Shown: positions 6,582 through 14,516 of the stretch, piece after piece | How positions within the stretch are numbered: the stretch's first letter is position 1 | How the letters are laid out: each line of letters opens with the position of its first letter | From: Betaproteobacteria bacterium UBA2592 | Lineage (GTDB): Bacteria; Pseudomonadota; Gammaproteobacteria; Burkholderiales; Rhodocyclaceae | Assembly: GCA_002340095.1 (NCBI GenBank) | Contig: DDKS01000050.1 | Span: forward strand, 1 to 16,655 | Direction of reading: 5' to 3' | DNA: 16,655 nt | Notes under the pieces: model-generated | What the model saw: the letters and a program-made list of their open reading frames with translations, nothing else | Databases searched by the model: none | What the model was told of the DNA's origin: nothing | Position numbers and translations under genes: made by a program

Positions 6582-7486
6582 TCAAGAGCCTGCCCTTCCT
6601 GTTTTCCCTCCTGCTGCTGGCAGCCTGTGCCAGCAAGACCCCCGCTCCGGTGGAGGACCGTTCGGCATCCCTGAAGCGCTCCGCCGCTGCCGCAGGTCCC
6701 GGCTATCACACGGTACAGCCGCGGGAGACCCTGTACAGCATCGCTCTGGAATATGGCCAGGATTACCGGGACATCGCCACCTGGAACAACATCGCCGATC
6801 CCAACCGGATCATGGTTGGCCAGGTGTTGCGGGTGCAACCTCCGGGGGGGACCGAGGCCGCTGCCGCAGCGCCCGTGGTGGCGCCAGTGGCGGCCGGGGC
6901 GCCGGTGGAGCAGCGCGCCCTGGACGGAGCGCCGGTGCTTGCTGCAGGTGATGTGAAACGCGAACCCCGGGTGAGCAAGCAAGCCTACTCCGATGCCGCC
7001 CTTGCCCAGGCCCTGGGCGCCTCCACGCCGGCCAGGGCGGCCGAGGCGCGCCAGGAAGCGGCCCCGGTGGCCGCCGCTGCGGCGGTATCTCCGGCAGCCG
7101 ATGCGCCGGGAGAGCGGCGCGTTGATGGTGTCGTCTGGTCCTGGCCCGCCACGGGCAAAATCGTGGGAAATTTCGCCCAGACCAAGGGGGTCGACATCGC
7201 CGGCAAGGCGGGGGACCCGGTCCTCGCCGCCGCCGAAGGCAAGGTGGTGTATGCCGGCAGCGGACTGCGCGGCTATGGCCAGCTGGTGATCGTCAAGCAT
7301 GACGCCACCTACCTGTCCGCCTATGCCCACAACCAGAAGATTCTGGTCAAGGAGGGGCAGAGCGTGAAGCGGGGCCAGAAGATTGCGGAGATGGGCAAGA
7401 CCGACAGCGACTCGGTCAAGCTCCATTTCGAGGTGCGGCGTCAGGGCAAGCCGGTCGAACCCATGGATTACCTGCCAGGACGGTGA
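6578..7486 (+). CDS. nlpD: NlpD-type murein hydrolase activator lipoprotein (LysM + degenerate M23)
   Basis: NlpD is an outer-membrane lipoprotein that activates the amidase AmiC at the septum. The 302 residues show a lipoprotein signal with lipobox LAAC (C17, next residue Ala, so outer membrane by the +2 rule). A LysM peptidoglycan-binding domain follows (about 43-87, YHTVQPRETLYSIALEYG), then an Ala/Pro-rich linker (about 90-180) and a C-terminal LytM/M23 domain (about 190-297). The zinc site is degenerate: TKGVDIAG (202-209) lacks the first histidine of HxGxD, and KLHFEVR (281-287) has lysine for the first H of HxH. This is as in E. coli NlpD and fits an activator rather than an enzyme. 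It overlaps pcm (ATGA) and rpoS (GTGA). In enterobacteria the main rpoS promoter lies inside nlpD. Confidence 0.96.
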   Translation: MIKSLPFLFSLLLLAACASKTPAPVEDRSASLKRSAAAAGPGYHTVQPRETLYSIALEYGQDYRDIATWNNIADPNRIMVGQVLRVQPPGGTEAAAAAPVVAPVAAGAPVEQRALDGAPVLAAGDVKREPRVSKQAYSDAALAQALGASTPARAAEARQEAAPVAAAAAVSPAADAPGERRVDGVVWSWPATGKIVGNFAQTKGVDIAGKAGDPVLAAAEGKVVYAGSGLRGYGQLVIVKHDATYLSAYAHNQKILVKEGQSVKRGQKIAEMGKTDSDSVKLHFEVRRQGKPVEPMDYLPGR

Positions 7487-8439
7487 ACCGGATGAATGGT
7501 ACGGGCGAGGGAGAGCTGGAATTTCCGGGCAACGACGGGGGGGGACCCGACGAGGGCTTGCTCGAGGAGTTCCAGAGCGGGGCCGACGGGGAAGCCGGGG
7601 AGCCGGATTTCCTGGAGGATGTCACCCAGCTCTATCTCAACCAGATCGGTGCCAAGCCCCTGCTGAGTCCGGCCGAGGAACTGGAAACCGCCCGCCGGGT
7701 GCGCCAGGGCGATTTTGCCGCCCGGCAGAAGATGATCGAGCACAACCTGCGCCTGGTGGTGAACATCGCCAAGCACTACCTGAACCGGGGCATCCCCCTG
7801 CTGGACCTGGTGGAGGAAGGCAATCTCGGCCTCATCCACGCCCTGGAGAAGTTCGACCCGGAACGGGGTTTCCGTTTTTCCACCTACGCCACCTGGTGGA
7901 TCCGCCAATCCATCGAGCGGGGCATCATGAACCAGTCCCGCACCATCCGCCTGCCGGTACATGTAGTCAAGGAAATCAATGTGGTGTTGCGGGCCATGCG
8001 CCACCTGGAATCCGAGTCTTCCCGGGAGCGCACCCTGGAGCAGGTGGCACTGCTGCTCGACAAGCCGGTGGAGGAAATCCGCCATATCCTGTACCTGAAC
8101 GAGCACATCGCTTCCCTCGACACCCCCCTGGAGATCGACTCCAACCAGACGGTGGGGGACCTGATTGCCGACGAGAATAGCGAAGATCCGGAAAGCCTGT
8201 TGCAGGGCCATGAGCGGAACCGGCTGGTGGCCGAGTGGCTGGGGCAGCTTTCCGAGCGCCAGCGGCAGGTGGTGGAGCGGCGCTACGGCCTCAACGGCTA
8301 CGAGGTGGCCACTCTGGATGCCATCGCCACGGATCTGGAACTGACCCGGGAGCGGGTGCGGCAGATCCAGATGGAAGGACTGGACCGCCTGCGCCGTATC
8401 CTCAAGCGGGGTGGCCTTACCCGCGACAGCCTGCTGTGA
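7483..8439 (+). CDS. rpoS: RNA polymerase sigma factor RpoS (stationary phase/general stress)
   Basis: The 318-residue product is a group-2 sigma-70 factor. A glycine- and acid-rich N-terminus (1-45) is followed by region 1.2 (about 46-78, DVTQLYLNQIGAKPLL). Region 2 (about 84-155) has NLRLVVNIAKHYLNRGI, DLVEEGNLGLIHALEKFD and RFSTYATWWIRQSIERGI for core binding, -10 recognition and melting. Region 3 comes next, then region 4 (about 253-306, LSERQRQVVERRYGL and LTRERVRQIQMEGL) for -35 recognition. The 6-residue NGYEVA after RRYGL and the position after nlpD identify RpoS rather than RpoD or RpoH. The start is uncertain: GTG 7483 overlaps the nlpD stop (GTGA), while ATG 7492 is nine bases on and better spaced from AGGA (7477-7480). 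Confidence 0.97.
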   Translation: MNRMNGTGEGELEFPGNDGGGPDEGLLEEFQSGADGEAGEPDFLEDVTQLYLNQIGAKPLLSPAEELETARRVRQGDFAARQKMIEHNLRLVVNIAKHYLNRGIPLLDLVEEGNLGLIHALEKFDPERGFRFSTYATWWIRQSIERGIMNQSRTIRLPVHVVKEINVVLRAMRHLESESSRERTLEQVALLLDKPVEEIRHILYLNEHIASLDTPLEIDSNQTVGDLIADENSEDPESLLQGHERNRLVAEWLGQLSERQRQVVERRYGLNGYEVATLDAIATDLELTRERVRQIQMEGLDRLRRILKRGGLTRDSLL

Positions 8440-8452
8440 TTCAGTCCGCCGC

Positions 8453-9466
8453 TCACAGGGCGGCCTGCTGCCTGCCCGCCAGCTGCCGCTGGCGCAGCGC
8501 CTCTGCCAGCTGATACACCGACATGGCGTAGAAGCTGGAGCGGTTGTAGCGGGTGATCACGTAGAAGTTCTCGTAACCCAGCCAGTATTCCGTGGCCTGC
8601 CCCGGGGTGACAAGATCCACGAAGGTGACCTTGCGGTTGGGCAGGACCTGGGCCCGTACCCCTGCCGCCTGCAGGGTTTCCATATCCAGGCTGGGGCGGA
8701 TGCCGGCGTCGATCCAGGCGGGGTCCGGTTCCCGGTTCAGGCGGGCGGGCACGGCCACCGGCTCGTCTTTTTGCCAGCCATGCTGTTCGAGGAAACGGGC
8801 GACGCTGCCGATGGCATCGGTGGTGCTGCCTGCCAGGTCGATGCGGCCGTCCCCGTCGAAATCCACCGCATAGCGGCGCAGGCTGCCCGGCATGAACTGG
8901 GGAATGCCCAGGGCACCGGCGAAGGAGCCCGTGTAGTCGGCCGGGTCCGTGCCGTTCTCCCGGGCCAGCAGCAGCAGCTGTTCCAGTTCCTGGCGGAAGT
9001 ATTCGGCCCGGCGCGGGTAGTGGAAGGCCAGAGTGGCGAGGGCTTCCAGGGTATTGAAGCTGCCGGTGTTGCGTCCGTACAGGGTTTCGACGCCGATGAT
9101 GGCGACGATCACTTCCTCGGGGACGCCGTACAGGGCCCGGGCCCTGGCCAGGGCCACGGCGTTTTCCTGCCAGAAGCGCAGGCCGTGGTTGATCCGGGTC
9201 GTCTCGATGAAGCGGCTGCGGTAGCGCTGCCAGGAGCGCTGGGTGGGCTTGCTGGGCGGCGCGATCAGCTGCAGCACCTTGCTGTTGGGGGTGATGCGGT
9301 TCAGGCGTTCGCCGAGCAGGGCTGCGTCGAAACCATGCAGGCTGGCCATGTCGCGGATGAAGGCCTGGGCTTCGGGATGGCTGCCCAGGGGTTCGCTCTG
9401 GGCGCTGGCGGATAGGGGAAGCAAGAGGAGCAGGCAGAGGAGCAGGGGGGAAAGTCGGCTTTTCAT
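8453..9466 (-). CDS. mltB: Lytic murein transglycosylase B
   Basis: MltB cleaves the glycan chain of peptidoglycan, forming 1,6-anhydromuramyl ends in the periplasm. The 337 residues begin with a classical signal peptide (KSRLSPLLLCLLLLLPLSASA, cleavage after about residue 22) and no lipobox cysteine at the right place, so it should be soluble, unlike the E. coli lipoprotein. The catalytic glutamate is E127 in IIGVETLYGRNTG. SFAGALGIPQFMPGS and the YAVDFDGDGRIDL segment are typical of the slt/MltB family 3. It is the last gene of the leftward moxR operon, starting seven bases after the tgpA stop with only a weak ribosome-binding site. It converges with rpoS, leaving 13 bases between the two stop codons, where a small CCGCC/GGCGG stem (8446-8463) could form. 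Confidence 0.95.
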   Translation of the reverse strand: MKSRLSPLLLCLLLLLPLSASAQSEPLGSHPEAQAFIRDMASLHGFDAALLGERLNRITPNSKVLQLIAPPSKPTQRSWQRYRSRFIETTRINHGLRFWQENAVALARARALYGVPEEVIVAIIGVETLYGRNTGSFNTLEALATLAFHYPRRAEYFRQELEQLLLLARENGTDPADYTGSFAGALGIPQFMPGSLRRYAVDFDGDGRIDLAGSTTDAIGSVARFLEQHGWQKDEPVAVPARLNREPDPAWIDAGIRPSLDMETLQAAGVRAQVLPNRKVTFVDLVTPGQATEYWLGYENFYVITRYNRSSFYAMSVYQLAEALRQRQLAGRQQAAL

Positions 9467-9472
9467 GTCGGG

Positions 9473-11428
9473 TCAGCGGCGGAGCAGGCGTTTCAGGGCA
9501 AGGCGGAGGGGCTCCATTCTAGGGCTTCCCGGGTGGTAGCGGGCAGTCGTCACGAGCTGGGCGAGCTCGGCAACGGCCGGGGCCAGTTCCGGCGCCTCCT
9601 GTTCCAGGCGGCGGGCCAGGGCCAGGGGTGTCTCCCAGGGCGGGCAGGCGATGCCGCGGCGCTCCAGGTGCCGGATGGCCCGGCGCCAGATGGCCAGGGC
9701 CGGATCGTTCTCCCGCACCGGACGGAACACCCAGGCCGCCAGCAGGAGCAGCAGGGTGCCCATGCTGATGCCCAGGGCCGTGCCCATGGTCTTCCAGTCC
9801 GCATCCTGGAAACCGAGGCGGGCGAACAATTCGCGTTGCCGTTCCGGGTTGTAGCCCAATACCAGCTGGTTCCAGCGGTTGTTGATGGCTTCCCACTGGT
9901 TGCGCATCGATAGCAGCCAGTCGAGCCGGGCATCGACCAGCATGGGCAGGGGCTCGCCCTCGGGCAGGGCCGAGGCGATGCCGGTTTCGATCCGGGCCGG
10001 CGAGATGGCCGCCGTGGGGTCCACCCGTACCCAGCCCTGGCCCTCCAGCCAGACTTCGGCCCAGGCATGGGCATCGGACTGGCGCACCACCAGGAAGCCA
10101 TCCACCGGATTGATCTCGCCACCCTGATAGCCGGTGACTACCCGGGCCGGCACTCCGGCGGCGCGCATCAGGATCACGAAGGCGGAGGCATAGTGCTCGC
10201 AGAAGCCCCGCCGGGTGTTGAACAGGAATTCATCCATGGCCTGCTGGCCCAGGAAGGGCGGACGCAGGGTGTAGATGAAGGGCTCCTGGCGGAAATGATC
10301 GAGGGCGGCCTGGACCCGCTGCCGGGGTTGGGGATGACGTTGCTGCCAGGATCTGCCCAGGGCCAGGGTGCGCGGGTTGAATCCCTCGGGCAGCTGCAGG
10401 TTGCGCCACAGCACCTGGGGGGATTCCATGACGCCCATCCGGTAGTCCGGGCTGGAGGTGAACTCCACCCGCTGGCGGCTTTTCAGGGGGTTTCTGGCCT
10501 GGACCAGGCCGTTGCTGTCGATGCGGGCCTCGAGGCCCGGTGGGTCGGGCAGCGAGGCGGGCATTTCCAGGGGCAGCAGCCAGCGCTGGTTGTGGGCTTC
10601 CAGGGTCAGGGTGTAGTGCAGGGCGGGGCCCGTGTGCTCCAGGCCGGGCGCCCGGTTCTCGCTCCTGCCGGTCCTCCAGGTGCGGCCGTCGTAGCTGTCG
10701 AGCACGGGGCCGCGCCAGTAGCGCTGTTCCGGCGGCGGGACCGGGCCGTTGAAGAAGGCGCGCAGGGCGATCTCGCCGCTCTGGGCCAGTTCGGAGATGT
10801 TGCCCGGGCTCATGGTGTCGGACAGGCCGGTGCGGCCGGCATGGGCATCCTGGGGCAGGCCCCAGAGGGGGCCGGTGATGCGGGGAAAGAGCAGATACAG
10901 AAGCACCATGAAGGGCAGGGCCTGCAGCAGCAGCTTGCCCGAGGTGGCCAGACTGGTGCGCGGGGAGGCCTGGGGGGCGCCGTGCAAGTGGATCAGGCAG
11001 GCGGTGATGACCAGGGTGGTGCCCAGCAGCCACAGGCCGGTGGGAATGCTCTGGGAGTAGAAGTAGTGGGTCAGCAGCAGGAAGTAGCCTAAGGTGACGA
11101 GCACGATGGCATCGCGCCGGTGCTTGAGTTCCAGCAGCTTCAGGGCCATGAACAGCACCAGCATTGCCACCCCGGCATCCCGGCCGAACAGGGTCTTGTA
11201 GTGGAGCAGGATGCCGGCGCAACCGGCCATCACCAGGAGCAGCTTCAGCCAGTTGCGTGCCACCTGATAACCCTGGCGCCACTGCCAGGCAACGCCGAGC
11301 AGTACCAGTCCGGCCACTGCCGTCAGCCACAGGGGCTGATAGCGGCTGTGGGGCAGGGTGGTGAGCAGGGCCACCAGCAGCAACCAGGGAAGGTGAGCGT
11401 GGTGCAGCGGGGCGGAGGTGCGGGCCAT
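9473..11428 (-). CDS. tgpA: TgpA-type transmembrane transglutaminase
   Basis: The 651-residue inner-membrane protein has an N-terminal cluster of about five or six membrane helices (roughly 12-185), a DUF3488 region and a periplasmic transglutaminase-like domain. It has one more membrane helix (about 548-568) and a cytoplasmic DUF4129-like tail. The papain-like triad is visible: C410 in GFCEHYASAF, H454 in SDAHAWAEVW, and D470 in RVDPTAA. The homologue TgpA of Pseudomonas aeruginosa is essential there, but its substrate is not established to my knowledge. Six bases separate it from the DUF58 gene upstream, and seven bases from its stop to the mltB start. The moxR-DUF58-transglutaminase order is a common conserved cluster. 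Enzyme family is sure; the exact substrate is not. Confidence 0.93.
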   Translation of the reverse strand: MARTSAPLHHAHLPWLLLVALLTTLPHSRYQPLWLTAVAGLVLLGVAWQWRQGYQVARNWLKLLLVMAGCAGILLHYKTLFGRDAGVAMLVLFMALKLLELKHRRDAIVLVTLGYFLLLTHYFYSQSIPTGLWLLGTTLVITACLIHLHGAPQASPRTSLATSGKLLLQALPFMVLLYLLFPRITGPLWGLPQDAHAGRTGLSDTMSPGNISELAQSGEIALRAFFNGPVPPPEQRYWRGPVLDSYDGRTWRTGRSENRAPGLEHTGPALHYTLTLEAHNQRWLLPLEMPASLPDPPGLEARIDSNGLVQARNPLKSRQRVEFTSSPDYRMGVMESPQVLWRNLQLPEGFNPRTLALGRSWQQRHPQPRQRVQAALDHFRQEPFIYTLRPPFLGQQAMDEFLFNTRRGFCEHYASAFVILMRAAGVPARVVTGYQGGEINPVDGFLVVRQSDAHAWAEVWLEGQGWVRVDPTAAISPARIETGIASALPEGEPLPMLVDARLDWLLSMRNQWEAINNRWNQLVLGYNPERQRELFARLGFQDADWKTMGTALGISMGTLLLLLAAWVFRPVRENDPALAIWRRAIRHLERRGIACPPWETPLALARRLEQEAPELAPAVAELAQLVTTARYHPGSPRMEPLRLALKRLLRR

Positions 11429-11434
11429 GGCAGG

Positions 11435-12397
11435 TCAGGCGGCGTAAAGGGCGAGGGCCTCCAGGCAGCGATGCCGGTGGGCCGGGCCCCGGGCCGGGGG
11501 AAACTGGCAGCCGGGCAGGCGCAGGCCATAGTCGAGGCCGGCGGCCTCGGCATCCATCACCCAGGCCGTCAGCTGCGACAGCCGTTGCTCCGCATCCCCG
11601 TGCGCCGCGTCCCAGTCGAGCCACAGTTCTTCCCGGGCGCCACCGCTGAAGGTCTTGACCTGCAGGGGACGGTTGCCCATGTCCCGGGCGGCGGCCTTCC
11701 AGGCAATGTGGCGGGGCGAGTCGGCCGGTTGGCGTTCTCGCAGGCCGGCGAAGTCCTCCTGGCCCTCGTGGCCATGCCGGTCTCCGGTGCTGCCCGTGGC
11801 CAGGCCCGGCGGCAGGGGGGTGAAATGGGGGCGGGGATAGACCAGACAGCGGGCTTCGGGCCAGGGGTGGGCCCAGGCTTCGAACAGGCCCAGCGGGTAG
11901 CGGCTGGCCAGTCGCAGGGGGGGCAGTTCGAGCCAGCCCCGCTGTACCGCCGGAATGGGCAGCTGCAGGGTGGTGCTGTAGCCGGGGGGAATGTGTTGCA
12001 GCAGGGGGGGCAGGGTCCGGCGGGCGTCACTCCATTCCAGGCTGATGCGCGGGCGGGGGGCCGGGTTGCGCACCGAAATCCGGAAGTGGGCCAGCTCCCC
12101 GGCCGTGACCGGCTCCTGGCCGGAGGCGGCGAGCTCCAGTCCCAGCAGGTTGCGCTGGGTATGCAGCATGCCTGCCAGCCCCAGGCCGGTGAGCAGGAAG
12201 ACCAGGGCGTGGCCCAGGGCCAGGTCGTAGTTGATCGCTCCCAGCAGCATGATCAGCAAGGTGGCAAGGTAGAGGAAACCGGCCCGGGTGGGCAGGATGT
12301 AGATGCGCCGCCGGTTCAGCCGGATGGGGCCGGATTCGCTCCGGCGGGGCTGGGTGAGCCGGGCCAGCCAGCGGCCCGGAAGGCGGAGGTGGATCAT
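11435..12397 (-). CDS. DUF58 domain membrane protein
   Basis: The 320-residue protein has a basic N-terminus, two membrane helices (about 38-55 and 60-79) and then a DUF58 region. The diagnostic core is at about 219-238, LRERQPADSPRHIAWKAAAR, equal to the family pattern LREYxPGDDPRxIxWKxSAR. DUF58 proteins accompany MoxR ATPases and are thought to be their substrates or partners, often with a von Willebrand-A-like fold; that is family knowledge, not seen here. The start ATG at 12397 shares one base with the moxR stop (TGATG), so translation is coupled. The frame remains open far upstream across moxR, but that is a shadow of the moxR gene. Confidence 0.92.
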   Translation of the reverse strand: MIHLRLPGRWLARLTQPRRSESGPIRLNRRRIYILPTRAGFLYLATLLIMLLGAINYDLALGHALVFLLTGLGLAGMLHTQRNLLGLELAASGQEPVTAGELAHFRISVRNPAPRPRISLEWSDARRTLPPLLQHIPPGYSTTLQLPIPAVQRGWLELPPLRLASRYPLGLFEAWAHPWPEARCLVYPRPHFTPLPPGLATGSTGDRHGHEGQEDFAGLRERQPADSPRHIAWKAAARDMGNRPLQVKTFSGGAREELWLDWDAAHGDAEQRLSQLTAWVMDAEAAGLDYGLRLPGCQFPPARGPAHRHRCLEALALYAA

Positions 12398-13317
12398 CAG
12401 GGAATGGGGATGTCGTGCAGCAGGGCTTCGATATCCTCGGGCCGGGCATGCCCGTCGCCTTCGCGCACCCGCAGCCGGTGGCAGGCGACCCCGGGCAGCA
12501 CGGCCTGGATGTCGTCGGGCAGCACGGCCTCGCGGCCCTCCAGAAAGGCCCAGGCCCGGGCCACCGCCAGCAGGCCGAGCCCGGCCCGGGGCGAAAGTCC
12601 ATGGCCAAAGCGGGAGCTCTGCCGGGTGGCGGCGAGGATGGCCTGCACGTAGTCGAGCAGGGCCGGGGACACGAAGACCCGGCCGGCGGCTTCCTGATGA
12701 GCGGGCAGGTCGCGGGCGTCGAGCTGCGGGGTGAGTCGTTCCAGTTGCGGGCGCAGGTCCCCGCCGGCCAGCAGCGCCCGTTCCGCCGCCGGGTCCGGAT
12801 AACCCATCTCGATGCGCAGGAGAAAACGGTCGAGCTGGGATTCGGGCAGGGGAAAGGTGCCGATCTGGTGGGCGGGATTCTGGGTCGCGATCACGAAAAA
12901 CGGCGAGGGCAGCGGGCGGGTCTCGCCCTCGGCGGTCACCTGCCTTTCCTCCATGGCTTCCAGCAGGGCGCTCTGGGTCTTGGGGGTGGCCCGGTTGATT
13001 TCGTCGGCCAGCAGCATCTGGGCGAACACGGGGCCGGGGACGAAGCGGAAGCCGCCCGTCTCCCGTTCGTAGATGGAAATGCCCAGGATGTCGGCCGGCA
13101 GCAGGTCGCTGGTGAACTGGATCCGGGAGAATCTGAGGCCGAGCAGTCTGGCCAGGGTGTGGGCCAGGGTGGTCTTGCCCAGGCCGGGCAGATCCTCGAT
13201 GAGCAGATGCCCGCGGGCCAGCAGGCAGGCCAGGGCCAGGCGGACCTCCCGGGGTTTGCCCAGGATGATGCTCTGGGCCTGGTTCAATACCTTCTGCAGG
13301 GGATGATCGGCTTGCAT
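12397..13317 (-). CDS. MoxR family AAA+ ATPase
   Basis: MoxR ATPases act as chaperones that help assemble or activate partner proteins, here probably the DUF58 and transglutaminase products. The 306 residues match the family (about 300-330). Walker A is EDLPGLGKTT (41-50) and Walker B is MLLADEINRA (101-110). TPKTQSALLEAMEERQVT, the sensor-1 region FFVIATQNP and LPESQLDRFLLRI follow, all highly typical, and the C-terminal lid ends the protein. I start at the ATG at 13317 because the homology begins there and upstream codons are in the divergent intergenic region. The ribosome-binding site is weak. It is the first gene of the leftward operon moxR-DUF58-tgpA-mltB. Confidence 0.95.
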   Translation of the reverse strand: MQADHPLQKVLNQAQSIILGKPREVRLALACLLARGHLLIEDLPGLGKTTLAHTLARLLGLRFSRIQFTSDLLPADILGISIYERETGGFRFVPGPVFAQMLLADEINRATPKTQSALLEAMEERQVTAEGETRPLPSPFFVIATQNPAHQIGTFPLPESQLDRFLLRIEMGYPDPAAERALLAGGDLRPQLERLTPQLDARDLPAHQEAAGRVFVSPALLDYVQAILAATRQSSRFGHGLSPRAGLGLLAVARAWAFLEGREAVLPDDIQAVLPGVACHRLRVREGDGHARPEDIEALLHDIPIP

Positions 13318-13350
13318 GGCGGTCGGATCGATGCGGGCAGGGTGGCGGGG

Positions 13351-13356
13351 ATTGTA
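13351..13356 (-). promoter_or_regulatory. Possible -10 box (TACAAT) of the moxR operon
   Basis: On the minus strand TACAAT lies 33 bases upstream of the moxR start, matching the -10 consensus at five of six positions. The -35 region at 16-18 bases is poor. It is the best candidate in the divergent region for the leftward promoter. The surrounding bases contain repeated words (ATCGATGC at 13327 and 13387, TGTAACCGG at 13353 and 13399) that could be regulator sites. Confidence 0.4.
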
Positions 13357-13452
13357 ACCGGATGCACTGGCGCGTTTTCCGGGAAAATCGATGCAAAGTG
13401 TAACCGGGCGGCTGGCCGGGCCTGTCGGGGACTTGAGGAGCCGGGAATGGCC

Positions 13453-13482
13453 TTGTCCTGTCCGGGGCCTTGGGCTGATAAT
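13453..13482 (+). promoter_or_regulatory. Sigma-70-type promoter of the HDAC-family gene
   Basis: TTGTCC (13453-13458) and GATAAT (13477-13482) are separated by 18 bases, with four and five of six matches to consensus. Transcription would start near 13489, giving a leader of about 66 bases before the GTG start. Together with the leftward TACAAT it explains the 237-base divergent region 13318-13554, which holds no convincing gene. Confidence 0.55.
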
Positions 13483-13554
13483 GACTGCGTTGGCCTGCAG
13501 GACGGACATGACGGTTCCTGCGGCACGACCAGAACAATTCCAGAGAGAAGATCC

Positions 13555-14478
13555 GTGACCACTGCCTTCATCACCCATCGGGACTGCCTGTTGCACGACA
13601 TGGGAGCCCATCACCCCGAGTCTCCCGGCCGCCTGACGGCGATCAACGATCATCTGATCGCCCAGGGGATCGATGCCTATTTCGTCTATTACGATGCGCC
13701 CCTGGCCACCCTGGAACAATTGCGCCGGGTACACACGGCAGCCCATCTGGAACGACTCAAGCGTTCGGTTCCCGAACACGGCATCGTGCACCTGGACCCG
13801 GATACCGCCATGAATCCCCACACCTGGCAGGCGGCCTTGCGTTCCGCAGGCGCGGGTATCCTGGCGGTGGATCTGGTGATGCGGGGCGAGGTGGAAAATG
13901 CGTTTTGCGCCGTTCGTCCTCCAGGCCACCATGCCGAGGTGGAAAACGCCATGGGGTTTTGTTTCATCAACAATATTGCCGTGGCAGCCCGCCATGCGCT
14001 CGAAGTGCATGGCCTGGAGCGTGTCGCGGTCATCGATTTCGATGTGCATCACGGTAATGGCACCGAGGATGTCTTCAAGGGTGACGAGCGGGTGTTGATG
14101 TGCAGCATCTTCCAGCACCCTTTCTTCCCTTACAGCGGTACCGAATCCCCGGCCCCGAACATGTGTAACGTGCCCTTGCCCGCCTATTCCGGCGGTGAGG
14201 AGTTCATGGGAGCCGTCCAGGATGTCTGGATGCCGCGCTTGCGTGAATTCAGGCCCCAGATGATCTTCATCTCGGCCGGCTTCGACGCTCATTACGAGGA
14301 CGACATGGGCGGCCTCAAACTGGTGGAGAAGGATTACGCCTGGTGTACCGCCCAACTCAAGAAGCTGGCAGCGCAGACAGCCGATAAGCGCATCGTGTCC
14401 ATGCTCGAAGGCGGTTATGTGCTCTCCTCCCTGGCGCGTAGCGTCGGGGCCCATCTGCGCGAACTGGCCGATCTCTGA
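13555..14478 (+). CDS. Histone deacetylase family protein (class II-like amidohydrolase)
   Basis: The 307-residue enzyme belongs to the arginase/deacetylase superfamily, including acetylpolyamine amidohydrolases, AcuC and bacterial class II HDAC-like proteins. These remove acetyl groups with zinc. The visible active site is RPPGHHAE (H125, H126) and IDFDVHHGNGT (zinc ligands D163 and H165), with SAGFDAHYEDDMGG giving the third ligand D244. The C-terminal EGGYVLSSLARSV is also conserved. The start is the GTG at 13555, preceded by AGAGAAG at a suitable distance and giving the typical opening TTAFITHRDCLLHDMG. It is transcribed away from moxR and sits 95 bases before dapA. The substrate is unknown; acetylated polyamines or proteins are the known options. 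Stand-alone gene, probably monocistronic. Confidence 0.94.
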   Translation: MTTAFITHRDCLLHDMGAHHPESPGRLTAINDHLIAQGIDAYFVYYDAPLATLEQLRRVHTAAHLERLKRSVPEHGIVHLDPDTAMNPHTWQAALRSAGAGILAVDLVMRGEVENAFCAVRPPGHHAEVENAMGFCFINNIAVAARHALEVHGLERVAVIDFDVHHGNGTEDVFKGDERVLMCSIFQHPFFPYSGTESPAPNMCNVPLPAYSGGEEFMGAVQDVWMPRLREFRPQMIFISAGFDAHYEDDMGGLKLVEKDYAWCTAQLKKLAAQTADKRIVSMLEGGYVLSSLARSVGAHLRELADL

Positions 14479-14516
14479 TCTTCCACGCCCATCCTTCAGG
14501 CCCCAACGGATCGCGT

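Noticed and set aside
6578..7486. NlpD as an active endopeptidase
   Set aside because: The histidines of the HxGxD and HxH zinc motifs are replaced, so an activator role is more likely.
10067..11092. Long rightward frame opposite tgpA, and similar ones opposite DUF58 (11120-12652)
   Set aside because: Gly/Gln/Ala-rich composition without domains; the minus strand carries the complete transglutaminase triad and the DUF58 core.
12398..13537. Leftward extension of the DUF58 frame through moxR
   Set aside because: It is arginine/proline-rich shadow coding of moxR in another frame; the DUF58 start at 12397 overlaps the moxR stop as TGATG.
12415..13554. Long rightward open frame across moxR, fused to the HDAC-family gene
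   Set aside because: It is the antisense of moxR in GC-rich DNA. The HDAC homology starts only at 13555, and the moxR strand carries the clear AAA+ motifs.
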